The notes below the pieces were generated by a model. The model worked only from the letters and a program-made list of their open reading frames with translations. It did no database searches and was not told where the DNA came from. Source: an uncultured Chloroflexota bacterium (GTDB lineage: Bacteria; Chloroflexota; Anaerolineae; Aggregatilineales; Phototrophicaceae). From it: a stretch of 8,331 bases of DNA. Shown here piece by piece: positions 1 to 7,008 of the stretch. Each line of letters begins with the position of its first letter. Positions within the stretch are counted from its first letter, which is position 1. The stretch is from the NCBI GenBank assembly GCA_903904765.1, contig CAIVEA010000196.1:1-8331 (forward strand). Direction: 5' to 3'. The position numbers and the translations under genes were made by a program.

Positions 1-1358
1 GGCCGACTGTTACCCAGTTCGCGGTGCAACCGTTCAAAGAGAGCGTGGATGAGTGGGGACAGTTGAATGTGGTTCAGCGCACCCGCATCAACAAGATTGC
101 TTCGCTGGCGAGCGATTTGTCGCTATCGCTTTCCGCCAAGCGGTTGCGCCTCGAAACGCCTGTCCCCGGTCACAACTACATTGGCATCGAAGTTCCGAAT
201 CGCAATCCGAGTACGGTGGCGCTGCGCTCGGTGTTCGAGAGCAAATCGTTGCAAGACCAGATGGCGAAGGCCAAATCGCCCCTGTATGTACCGTTGGGAC
301 GGGATGTGTCTGGCGTGCCGCTGGGCGTTGATCTGGCGCAGATGCCGCATCTGCTGATCGCGGGGACAACGGGTTCAGGCAAGTCGGTATGTATCGCGGC
401 GCTGGCGACGGCGCTGGTGCTGAACAACACGCCCGAAAATGTGAAACTGGTCATGATGGATCCCAAGATGGTGGAACTGAGCCGCTTTAACGGCCTGCCG
501 CACCTGCTTGGTCCCGTCGAAACCGACATGGAACGCATCATCGAAGTGCTGCAATGGTGTACCCGCGAGATGGATCGGCGCTATAAGCTGCTGGAGGAGT
601 ACGCCGTCCGCAATATTGATGCCTTTAATGCCCGTCTGGGGCGGCGGCAAAAAGATGAATATATGCCATATATCGTCATCCTGATTGACGAAATTGGCGA
701 CTTGATGCTTTCGCGTCCAGACGAAACTGAGCGCACCATTACGCGGTTGGCGCAGAAGGCGCGTGCGGCGGGGATGCACTTGATTATCGCCACGCAGCGC
801 CCCAGCGTAGATGTCATCACCGGGTTGATTAAGGCCAACTTTCCGGCGCGTATCTCGTTCGCGGTGGCCTCCGGCACGGACTCGCGGGTGATTCTGGACA
901 GTGTGGGCGCGGAAAACCTACTTGGGCGGGGGGACATGCTGTATTTTGCTTCCGATGCGGCTGGGCCGAGGCGTATTCAGGGCTGTTTCGTCTCCGACGA
1001 CGAGGTGCGGGCGGTGGTGGCGCACTGGAAAGATCAGACGGCGGGCGGTCACTGGTCAGTTGTGCCATCTGGCCCTTGGGCGCGGGGGATGACCCGCCGT
1101 GAGGTGCTTTCCGAGCAAGACCCGATGCTAGAGCAGGCGATTGCGCTGGTGATCGCGGAAGGGGAGGCCTCAGCGTCCCTCATTCAGCGTCGGATGGGTT
1201 TGGGGTATCCGCGTGCGGCGCGTATGATTGACTTGATGTTTGAACTGGGTGTGGTAGGGGAGGCCGAAGCCGGTGGACGCACACGCAAAGTGCTGATTAA
1301 GCCGGGGCAGGACGCTTACAAAGCCGCCATCGAGCAGCGTAAGGAAAATCAATCCTAG
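1..1358 (+). CDS. ftsK: DNA translocase FtsK/SpoIIIE, C-terminal part (5' end outside window)
   Basis: This is an ATP-driven double-stranded DNA pump that in this family clears and segregates chromosome DNA at the division septum. The reading frame is open to the left edge. The first visible codons (from position 3) read PTVTQFAVQPF, which matches the FtsK motor entry motif (G)PTVTQ, so the GTG at 24 is an internal codon and not the start. The membrane domain and linker lie upstream, outside the window. Visible parts in order: alpha subdomain, RecA-like beta motor with Walker A GTTGSGKS (nt 363-386) and Walker B VILIDEIGDLM (catalytic Asp/Glu at nt 687-692), then a C-terminal winged-helix gamma domain with ASLIQRRMGLGYPRAARMID (about nt 1170-1230), which in FtsK reads the orientation of chromosomal guide sequences. 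About 450 codons are visible, the usual size of an FtsK motor plus gamma domain. It converges on uvrB, with a terminator between them. Family assignment is firm; FtsK versus SpoIIIE naming cannot be settled without the N-terminus. Confidence 0.96.
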   Translation, partial: PTVTQFAVQPFKESVDEWGQLNVVQRTRINKIASLASDLSLSLSAKRLRLETPVPGHNYIGIEVPNRNPSTVALRSVFESKSLQDQMAKAKSPLYVPLGRDVSGVPLGVDLAQMPHLLIAGTTGSGKSVCIAALATALVLNNTPENVKLVMMDPKMVELSRFNGLPHLLGPVETDMERIIEVLQWCTREMDRRYKLLEEYAVRNIDAFNARLGRRQKDEYMPYIVILIDEIGDLMLSRPDETERTITRLAQKARAAGMHLIIATQRPSVDVITGLIKANFPARISFAVASGTDSRVILDSVGAENLLGRGDMLYFASDAAGPRRIQGCFVSDDEVRAVVAHWKDQTAGGHWSVVPSGPWARGMTRREVLSEQDPMLEQAIALVIAEGEASASLIQRRMGLGYPRAARMIDLMFELGVVGEAEAGGRTRKVLIKPGQDAYKAAIEQRKENQS

Positions 1359-1360
1359 GT

Positions 1361-1404
1361 CGGGACGGCCTGTATGTGCCGTCCCACTTTTTTGTCCCGT
1401 TTTT
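1361..1404 (+). terminator. Intrinsic terminator of ftsK, with two possible stem registers
   Basis: Three bases after the ftsK stop, GGGACGGC (1362-1369) pairs perfectly with GCCGTCCC (1378-1385) around an 8-nt loop, followed by a T6 run (1388-1393). A second pairing is possible: CGGGAC (1361-1366) with GTCCCG (1394-1399), followed by T5 (1400-1404). Either form fits a Rho-independent terminator on the plus strand. On the minus strand the stem is not followed by a T run, so it is not an obvious terminator for uvrB. Confidence 0.85.
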
Positions 1405-1415
1405 GTGGTGTGTCG

Positions 1416-3434
1416 CTAATTCATCAGCAGGTTGCCCTGCACTTCTTTATCCACTAGCGCCCCGCGTAACTCGCTGATCTGGTCACGCAGCGCGGCGGCC
1501 TTCTCAAACTCCAGCGCCTGCGCCGCTGCCCGCATTTCTTTCTCCAGTTCGCGGATCATCTTGTTCATGTCTTCTTTGGAGATTTTGTCAAGGCTGATCG
1601 CGCCGCCAGCCGTTTGCGCCTGTTGTTCGTCCACCATTGTTTTCACACGGTCAGTCAGATCGCGCACCTGCTTGATAATGCTGCGCGGGGTGATGCCACG
1701 CTCCACATTGTGCTGATGCTGAATGGCGCGGCGGCGGTTGGTTTCTTCGATGGCGCGTTTCATCGAGTCTGTCATGGTGTTGGCGTACATGATGACCTTG
1801 CCTTCGACATGACGGGCGGCACGTCCGATGATCTGAATGAGCGCCTGTTCAGAGCGTAGGAATCCTTCTTTGTCTGCGTCGAGAATGGCGACCAGCGAGA
1901 CTTCCGGCAGGTCAATGCCTTCGCGCAGCAGGTTGATGCCCACCAGCGCATCGTATATACCGAGGCGCAGATCGCGCAGAATCTCGATGCGCTCGATGGT
2001 TTCCACTTCGGCATGGAGATGGTGCGCCCGGATGCCGAGTTCGTTGATGTAGCCGGAGAGTTCTTCTGCCATGCGCTGCGTGAGCGTGGTGATGAGGACG
2101 CGCTGACCGTTCTTCACGCGCAGCGCCACTTCTTGTAGCAGGTCGTCAATCTGCCCCGTGACAGGCCGGACGCTGATTTCGGGGTCGAGGATTCCCGTAG
2201 GACGAATGATCTGCTGCACGATTTGCTGGCTGATCTCGCGCTCGAACAGGGCAGGGGTGGCGGTGGTGTAGATTGTCTGCCCCATGCGATCTTTGAACTC
2301 ATCGAAGCTCAACGGGCGGTTATCCAGTGCGCTCGGCAGCCGGAAGCCGTAATCCACCAGCGTGATCTTGCGATGCCGGTCGCCGTTGAACATGCCGCGA
2401 ATCTGCGGCACGGTCATGTGGCTTTCGTCAATCACCAGCAGATAATCGCTCGGAAAATAGTCAATCAGCGTGGAGGGCGGGCTGCCCGCTGGGCGCTGGT
2501 CGAGGTGGCGCGAATAGTTCTCGATGCCGGACGAATAACCTACTTCGCGCATCATTTCAAGGTCGTAGCGAGTGCGTTGTTCGATGCGCTGCGCTTCCAG
2601 CAGTTTCCCTTCGCGGCGGAACTGTACCAGCGTTTCCTCTAGCTCAACTTCGATGTCGTGGAGCGCTTGTCGCATCTTGTCGTCGTCCGTGACGAATTGC
2701 TTGGCGGGGAAGATTTTGATCTGGTCGTGATCGTTGATGAGTTCGCCTGTCAGCGGGTCGAACTCACTCATGCGCTCGATCTCGTCCCCGAACAACTGGA
2801 TGCGAAAGGCAGTTTCGGCATAGGCTGGGACGATCTCCAGCGTGTCGCCGCGTGCGCGGAACGTGCCGCGTTTCAAGTCCATATCGTTACGGGTGTACTG
2901 GATTTGCACCAATTTCCGCAGGATGGTATCGCGACGAATCGTTTCGCCCACCGATAGTTCCACCGTCGAACGTCCCCATGCCTGCGGGCTGCCGATACCG
3001 TAGATGCACGATACTGAGGCGACGATCAGTACATCGCGGCGCGAAAACAGCGCGGCGGTGGCGGCGAGGCGCAAACGGTCAATCTGCTCGTTGATCTGCG
3101 TCTCTTTCTCGATGTGCAGGTCAATGCGTGGGACATAGGCTTCAGGTTGGTAGTAATCGTAGTAACTGACGAAGTATTCGACGGCATTGCGCGGGAAGAA
3201 CTCTTTGAATTCGGCGTATAACTGCGCGGCCAGTGTTTTGTTGTGCGCCAGCACCAGCGTGGGCTTTTGCACCTGTTGCACGACCTGTGCGATGGTGAAG
3301 GTTTTACCCGTCCCCGTTGCACCCAGAAGGGTCTGGTGCTGGTGTCCGGCGCTCAAGCCGTTTACCAGTTGGGTGATGGCGGCGGGTTGGTCGCCGGTGG
3401 GCTGGAACTCCGAGACAAGCTGGAAGGAGGGCAT
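1416..3434 (-). CDS. uvrB: Excinuclease ABC subunit B (UvrB)
   Basis: UvrB is the damage-verifying, ATP-dependent core of cytoplasmic nucleotide excision repair. It is loaded by UvrA and then recruits the nuclease UvrC. The protein has 672 residues, the normal family length. Visible marks: Walker A GATGTGKT (residues 38-45), the aromatic beta-hairpin [12 protein letters not shown] (91-102) that inserts between DNA strands, the DEAD-like box DESH (near residue 337), helicase motifs in the second RecA fold ([20 protein letters not shown] and QIIGRAAR), and a C-terminal UVR helical hairpin (about 636-671, ending [11 protein letters not shown]) that binds UvrC. The ATG start at 3434 is supported by the N-terminus [11 protein letters not shown] typical of UvrB and by AAAGG six bases upstream. 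The gene stands alone, divergent from the R2lox gene. A TATAAT box and a LexA-type palindrome upstream point to SOS control. No truncation or frameshift is seen. Confidence 0.98.
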   Translation of the reverse strand: MPSFQLVSEFQPTGDQPAAITQLVNGLSAGHQHQTLLGATGTGKTFTIAQVVQQVQKPTLVLAHNKTLAAQLYAEFKEFFPRNAVEYFVSYYDYYQPEAYVPRIDLHIEKETQINEQIDRLRLAATAALFSRRDVLIVASVSCIYGIGSPQAWGRSTVELSVGETIRRDTILRKLVQIQYTRNDMDLKRGTFRARGDTLEIVPAYAETAFRIQLFGDEIERMSEFDPLTGELINDHDQIKIFPAKQFVTDDDKMRQALHDIEVELEETLVQFRREGKLLEAQRIEQRTRYDLEMMREVGYSSGIENYSRHLDQRPAGSPPSTLIDYFPSDYLLVIDESHMTVPQIRGMFNGDRHRKITLVDYGFRLPSALDNRPLSFDEFKDRMGQTIYTTATPALFEREISQQIVQQIIRPTGILDPEISVRPVTGQIDDLLQEVALRVKNGQRVLITTLTQRMAEELSGYINELGIRAHHLHAEVETIERIEILRDLRLGIYDALVGINLLREGIDLPEVSLVAILDADKEGFLRSEQALIQIIGRAARHVEGKVIMYANTMTDSMKRAIEETNRRRAIQHQHNVERGITPRSIIKQVRDLTDRVKTMVDEQQAQTAGGAISLDKISKEDMNKMIRELEKEMRAAAQALEFEKAAALRDQISELRGALVDKEVQGNLLMN

Positions 3435-3447
3435 GAAACACCTTTCA

Positions 3448-3459
3448 GAACGTCAGTTC
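3448..3459 (-). promoter_or_regulatory. Putative LexA operator (Gram-positive-type SOS box) of uvrB
   Basis: The 12 bases are the perfect interrupted palindrome GAAC-N4-GTTC. In the uvrB direction it reads CGAACTGACGTTCT, matching 12 of 14 positions of the Bacillus-type consensus CGAACRNRYGTTYC. It lies 13 nt upstream of the uvrB start codon and 11 nt downstream of the TATAAT box, so it would cover the expected transcription start, a typical place for a repressor. uvrB is a classic SOS gene. The lexA gene is not in the window, so the link is inferred. Confidence 0.6.
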
Positions 3460-3470
3460 GGGAGTCGGTT

Positions 3471-3476
3471 ATTATA
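3471..3476 (-). promoter_or_regulatory. -10 box of the uvrB promoter
   Basis: On the minus strand this is a perfect TATAAT, 36 nt upstream of the uvrB ATG. The best -35 candidates upstream are weak (TTAGCG at 15-bp spacing, TGTTAG at 17-bp spacing). The predicted transcript would start near 3464, just before the SOS-box palindrome. Confidence 0.5.
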
Positions 3477-3538
3477 TCGCAGCGTCTATCCCGCTAACAG
3501 GCTGAAGATGGCATGTTAACTGCGCCCCTCGGCTAGAT

Positions 3539-3559
3539 AGTGTATAGATTGTATACTCT
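3539..3559 (+). promoter_or_regulatory. Putative promoter with operator-like inverted repeat before the R2lox gene
   Basis: An inverted repeat GTATA (3542-3546), N5, TATAC (3552-3556) extends by AG/CT pairs at its outer ends after one mismatch. Its right arm merges with TATACT (3552-3557), a good -10 box 5/6 to consensus. A fitting -35 at 16-18 bp spacing is not apparent. Transcription would begin near 3564. A dyad overlapping the -10 with a poor -35 suggests a regulated promoter; the regulator is unknown. Confidence 0.35.
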
Positions 3560-3569
3560 GGAGCGATAC

Positions 3570-3595
3570 AGGAGTTGAGATGGGAGATGGGGAGG
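3570..3595 (+). promoter_or_regulatory. Two ribosome binding sites offering alternative R2lox starts
   Basis: AGGAG (3570-3574) sits 5 nt before the ATG at 3580. GGAGG (3591-3595) sits 5 nt before a second in-frame ATG at 3601. Both are strong. The second gives a leader of 20 residues before the conserved FEKAKR region, close to what I recall of characterised homologues, so 3601 may be the true or main start. Confidence 0.55.
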
Positions 3596-4503
3596 ATACG
3601 ATGGGGCAACATGTTTCGTTTGCGACGACATCACGCCGACTTGAGCGTGATGCACCACCGATGAGGCTGTTTGAAAAAGCCAAGCGATATGGGATCTGGA
3701 ATCCTTCAGACATTGATTTCTCGCAGGATCGTTTAGATTGGGCACGCCTGAACGCCGATGAAAAAGACGCGATCTTGCGACTGACGGCGGTGTTCCAGTC
3801 CGGTGAGGAGGCCGTTACTCTCGATCTGTTGCCGCTGCTGATGACGATGGCAAAAGAAAATCGCATCGAGGATGAGATGTTCTTGACCTCTTTTCTATGG
3901 GAAGAAGCTAAACATACGGATTTTTTTGGACGCTGGTTGCAGGAAGTGACTGGATTTTCTGGCGACTTGAGCCGGTATCATACCCCTAGCTATCATACGT
4001 TGTTTTATGATGCATTGCCCAACGCGCTGGATCGCCTGCGTGTGGATTCCTCACCGGAAGCGCAAATACAAGCTTCAGTGACCTATAACATGATCGTGGA
4101 AGGCGTGCTGGCTGAAACCGGATATCATGTGTATTACACCGCCCTGCGCGAAAATCAGCTCATGCCGGGTACAACTCATGCGATTGATCTTCTGAAGCAG
4201 GATGAGTCCCGTCATATCGCTTATGGGATTTATTTGATCTCTCGATTGCTGGCAGCCGATGAACGTCTATGGAATGTTGCAGAGGCAACGATGAATACGC
4301 TGCTTCTTCCTGCTCTGGGTGTCATTACCGAGGCTTTTAGTTATTACGACCCGATGCCTTTCGGCTTGAAGGTGGATGATTTTGTGGCATTTGCCATGCA
4401 GCAGTATCAGAAGCGGTTGGGACGATTGGAACGCGCACGTGGAGCTTCATTGGAAGAAATTTACCGGGTGACGCAGGCGGTGATAGATCAAAATGATGCT
4501 TAA
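3580..4503 (+). CDS. R2-like ligand-binding oxidase (R2lox), ferritin-like Mn/Fe protein
   Basis: This soluble ferritin-like four-helix-bundle protein belongs to the R2lox group related to ribonucleotide reductase R2 (M. tuberculosis Rv0233 and a Geobacillus protein are characterised). Such proteins assemble a Mn/Fe centre, bind a long-chain fatty acid and form a Tyr-Val ether crosslink on reaction with oxygen; the physiological substrate is unknown. The six expected metal ligands are present: E76 (in GEEAV), E109 and H112 (EEAKH), E174 (YNMIVEG), E209 and H212 (DESRH). The crosslink pair V79 and Y169 is present too. Glu as first ligand, and no nrdA nearby, argue against a true RNR subunit, though automated annotation may say RNR beta. 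Start 3580 is used here; 3601 (residue 8) is equally or better supported. Hand-counted lines are about 42-50% G+C against 62-70% in sampled lines of uvrB and the sensor gene, hinting at transfer. Its stop overlaps that of the convergent sensor gene. Confidence 0.93.
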   Translation: MGDGEDTMGQHVSFATTSRRLERDAPPMRLFEKAKRYGIWNPSDIDFSQDRLDWARLNADEKDAILRLTAVFQSGEEAVTLDLLPLLMTMAKENRIEDEMFLTSFLWEEAKHTDFFGRWLQEVTGFSGDLSRYHTPSYHTLFYDALPNALDRLRVDSSPEAQIQASVTYNMIVEGVLAETGYHVYYTALRENQLMPGTTHAIDLLKQDESRHIAYGIYLISRLLAADERLWNVAEATMNTLLLPALGVITEAFSYYDPMPFGLKVDDFVAFAMQQYQKRLGRLERARGASLEEIYRVTQAVIDQNDA

Positions 4504-6437
4504 ATCTCCGGCGCGGACTTTTCCATTTCGAGCAGCGTATCGGCCACCGCTTCGATGGCGATGCGCTGTTTGCGGTACAGATCAGGTTCGCTCAATGCTA
4601 ACCGGATGGCGACATCCCGCACTTTATGGCGCTCGATGAACCGCTGTTCCAGAATGTTGTAGATCGTCCATTCCGGGCTGAGCATTTTCTGTTCGCCTGT
4701 TGGCTTTTGCTTCTCAATAGCCTGCAATAGTACCGCCCGTAGTGCCCGCGCCGGATTGTGATTATGGGCGGACAGCGCCTCCTGTACCAGATTCAGGTCG
4801 AGCAGGCTACTGCTGGCAAGACCGGGGCCGCCCCAGTAGTGGCGCAACGCGGCGCGTACCTGTTCCACAAACTGTTCATGGTCACCTGAATTGGCGGTGG
4901 GTTGCTCGGATGGTGTTTGGCCTTCGCGCCCTTGCCGGTATTCGACTTCGGCGGCGCGTGTGCGGGTGATGCTGATTTGTGGAAGCAACCCTTCCAGTGC
5001 GCCGTAGATTTCGTTTTGCAGACGAATATCGTCCAGTGTGGCGGCAGCGCGGCGAATTTGCCCCCGGAATACGCTGCGCTCGTCCTCGGTCAGATCGAAC
5101 TGGGCGGCGCGGGCTTGAATGCCGATGAATCCGATGGTCAGGCGTTCGTCGGTATCTCCGGCGGTGCGCTTGCTCCGCAGGGGTGCAATCCAGTACGAGT
5201 GCCACGCATACAGGCTGGGCTTCTGGGTGACAGAAGGAGTCGCTAGAAGATCGAGGACGCTCTGTGTCTCGTCTTCCAGCCATGTCACCGTCGGACGGGC
5301 GGGGCCAACTGTGCCGATTAGTTCCGGGCGCTCATCCATGAGCGAAACCACGAAGGCCGAGCTGACCTGTAGATAATCGCAGGTTGCGGCGAGAATCGCG
5401 TCTAGCAGTTGTGTCAGGTCGGAACGGGTGAGCAGGCGCTCACTCAGCTGCTGTAATTGGGCGAGCTGGTCGTCATCCTCCCCGGAGTAGATCAGACGCT
5501 TTTCCAAGTAGGGCAGCGCCAGCGCCACCGTCCATTGCCACAGCAGGACGACACTGACGGCCGCAAATGGCATGAAATCCGTTCCCGGCAGGCCGAGAAT
5601 TTGCGTAATGGGCGTGACCAGAATGATGACCGCCAGTGTCAGCAGGCCGGTGGCCGGGCCGCGCAGCACAAAGCGCAGCAGGTCGGCTTTAATCACCCGA
5701 TCCGGTTGTTGAGACCCAAAGAAGGACAGCGGATAGGCCAGAAACAGCAGTAGCAAGATGATAATGAAGTTCGACAGGTTGACCAGCACCAGCATACCGA
5801 CAGAACTGGTCTCGCTTAGGCCGAGCAGCACGGAATACGGGAATATGCCGAGCGCAGGTGTGAGCAGCGCGAATTGCAGATACCCCATGCGGCGGCGTGT
5901 GTCACGGCTGAGGCAGCGTTGCCGCGCACGCTGCACGTTGATGAATGCCACGCCCGTCCCAACTGCAAAATAGGCCAGATAGACCGGGAACAACGGCCCA
6001 CCTAGAATGTTATCCAGCGTCCGTCCGTGAATGATGGGGTGAATCAAGATGTCAGTGAAGGCGGCAGACAGCACAAAGACTGTGCCGATGAGGTACAGCA
6101 ACCGCGTGACCCGCCGCCGCCGTCCGCGTGAGGGCAGGCCAGTGGTCGCCAGCAGCGCGTCCGAGATGTGGAACATGGCGGCGGGCATGAAGCCGATGCC
6201 GATCCATTGCATACGCACGACCGCATCCAGCGTGCCGCGTGTGGGTTGCAGCGCGACGAACACATCCGCCACCGATACCATGGTGACACACGCCAGAATC
6301 ACCGCCGAGGTGCGGGCGACGCGGTTACGGCGGTTACGGGTGAGGTTGTAGAGTAGCAGCGAGAAGGTCAGCACCACAATGGCTGCGGTGAGAATTTCGT
6401 TTGCAAGATTCAAGAGTGAGGCGATTGCGTCTGGCAC
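4500..6437 (-). CDS. Membrane sensor: 7TM-like region, GAF domain, HTH-like C-terminus, no kinase domain
   Basis: This 645-residue integral membrane protein looks like a signal receiver. Hydrophobic helices lie at about 15-32, 43-63, 75-95, 110-131, 148-168, 186-207 and 213-240, resembling the N-terminal 7TM region of some histidine kinases (motif MQWIGIGFMPAAMFHISDAL). Two further helices follow at about 258-282 and 287-311. A GAF-like fold spans about 330-475. There is no H-box, no HATPase motif and no GGDEF or EAL. Instead, residues 522-640 form a helical domain whose end (about 590-635, ILEQRFIERHKVRDVAIRLA, then SEPDLYRKQRIAIEAVADTL) has the spacing of a sigma region-4-like HTH. I recall similar tails in Chloroflexota regulators. 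The start is GTG at 6437 with AGGGAG 8 nt upstream; that site overlaps the stop of the acetyltransferase gene 12 nt away. It is the last gene of the four-gene run. Membrane topology is fairly sure; DNA binding is inference. Confidence 0.8.
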   Translation of the reverse strand: MPDAIASLLNLANEILTAAIVVLTFSLLLYNLTRNRRNRVARTSAVILACVTMVSVADVFVALQPTRGTLDAVVRMQWIGIGFMPAAMFHISDALLATTGLPSRGRRRRVTRLLYLIGTVFVLSAAFTDILIHPIIHGRTLDNILGGPLFPVYLAYFAVGTGVAFINVQRARQRCLSRDTRRRMGYLQFALLTPALGIFPYSVLLGLSETSSVGMLVLVNLSNFIIILLLLFLAYPLSFFGSQQPDRVIKADLLRFVLRGPATGLLTLAVIILVTPITQILGLPGTDFMPFAAVSVVLLWQWTVALALPYLEKRLIYSGEDDDQLAQLQQLSERLLTRSDLTQLLDAILAATCDYLQVSSAFVVSLMDERPELIGTVGPARPTVTWLEDETQSVLDLLATPSVTQKPSLYAWHSYWIAPLRSKRTAGDTDERLTIGFIGIQARAAQFDLTEDERSVFRGQIRRAAATLDDIRLQNEIYGALEGLLPQISITRTRAAEVEYRQGREGQTPSEQPTANSGDHEQFVEQVRAALRHYWGGPGLASSSLLDLNLVQEALSAHNHNPARALRAVLLQAIEKQKPTGEQKMLSPEWTIYNILEQRFIERHKVRDVAIRLALSEPDLYRKQRIAIEAVADTLLEMEKSAPEI

Positions 6438-6449
6438 GAATACAACTCC

Positions 6450-6995
6450 CTAACGGAGTGACTGGCTGAAGAATACGGCAATATCCTGATCGGGGAAGTA
6501 GTGGTCGTTGTAGCCGCAAAAGTGTAAGCCGGCGCTCTGCAAAAACTGCGTTGCCGGATAGTTTTTGGTCTGGTTCTCGGCGCACAGCGTGTTCAGTTGA
6601 TGCTCTTTTGCCCACTGGCGGGCGGCGCTCAACAGGCGCGTGCCGATCTTGGCGCGGCGGTAGGGGCGCGATACCACAATGTCCTGTACCAGTGCGATGC
6701 GGTGGGGCAGGTTGGCGCGGAGTGTGAGGTAGCCGAGTAGAATAGGTTCTGGTTTGGCGATGGCGACGAGGAAGCATTGATCGGGGGGCAGGGCGGCCTG
6801 CAAACGGGCTTCGTCCGGCACGAAATGGGTTTCCAGCGTGCGCGGCAGGCGCTGCGGCTTGAAACTGATGTCCCATCCCGCCGCATCTGAAACGCTCATC
6901 TGCCAGACAATATCGGTGGTGTAGGAGTGATCTAACGCTAGACAATCCGGGATGTCGTGTTCAGAACCATCTCTGATGAGAAATCCAGAAGCCAT
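6450..6995 (-). CDS. GNAT family N-acetyltransferase
   Basis: This 181-residue cytoplasmic protein has the GNAT fold, which moves an acetyl group from acetyl-CoA to an amine. Motif A is VQDIVVSRPYRRAKIGTRLL (103-122), with the beta-4 strand leading into the pyrophosphate-binding loop. Motif B follows as CAENQTKNYPATQFLQSAGL (138-157), then GYNDHYFPDQDIAVFF at the end. In the loop R-x-x-G-x-G/A the first glycine is Lys116, while Gly118 is kept, so CoA binding is probably intact. The C-terminal half (ENQT-N-PA-F, GYN-H, IA-FF) recalls streptothricin-acetyltransferase-like GNATs, but the substrate cannot be named. The ATG start at 6995 lies 13 nt after the stop of the LiaF-like gene with no clear Shine-Dalgarno (the spacer is rich in AAACCC), so it may rely on translational coupling. 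The sensor gene follows 12 nt downstream. Confidence 0.85.
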   Translation of the reverse strand: MASGFLIRDGSEHDIPDCLALDHSYTTDIVWQMSVSDAAGWDISFKPQRLPRTLETHFVPDEARLQAALPPDQCFLVAIAKPEPILLGYLTLRANLPHRIALVQDIVVSRPYRRAKIGTRLLSAARQWAKEHQLNTLCAENQTKNYPATQFLQSAGLHFCGYNDHYFPDQDIAVFFSQSLR

Positions 6996-7008
6996 AATGG
7001 GTTTGGGT

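Noticed and set aside
2223..2642. Plus-strand open frame of 139 codons opposite uvrB
   Set aside because: It is antisense to conserved UvrB motifs, shows no family resemblance, and is explained by the codon bias of uvrB in a G+C-rich sequence.
3493..3520. GCTAAC and GTTAAC as a possible hairpin or operator in the uvrB-R2lox gap
   Set aside because: The arms match only 5 of 6 bases across a 16-nt spacer with no T run and no clear relation to either promoter.
3516..3866. Minus-strand open frame of 116 codons between R2lox and uvrB
   Set aside because: Most of it is antisense to the conserved R2lox N-terminal half, and it has no recognisable motifs; it would also run across the R2lox promoter region.
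3580..4503. Class I ribonucleotide reductase beta subunit (NrdB)
   Set aside because: The Val/Tyr crosslink pair and the GEEAV and YNMIVEG motifs fit R2lox; no nrdA is adjacent, and the length of about 300 residues matches R2lox.
4638..4649. A second GAAC-N4-GTTC palindrome (LexA-type)
   Set aside because: It lies deep inside the 3' coding part of the sensor gene, encodes conserved-looking residues (QRFIER) and has no promoter or start codon beside it; a chance match is more likely.
6334..6945. Minus-strand open frame of 203 codons overlapping the acetyltransferase and the start of the sensor gene
   Set aside because: It is out of frame with a recognisable GNAT and a good membrane protein; its Arg/Pro/His-rich product is typical of a shadow frame.
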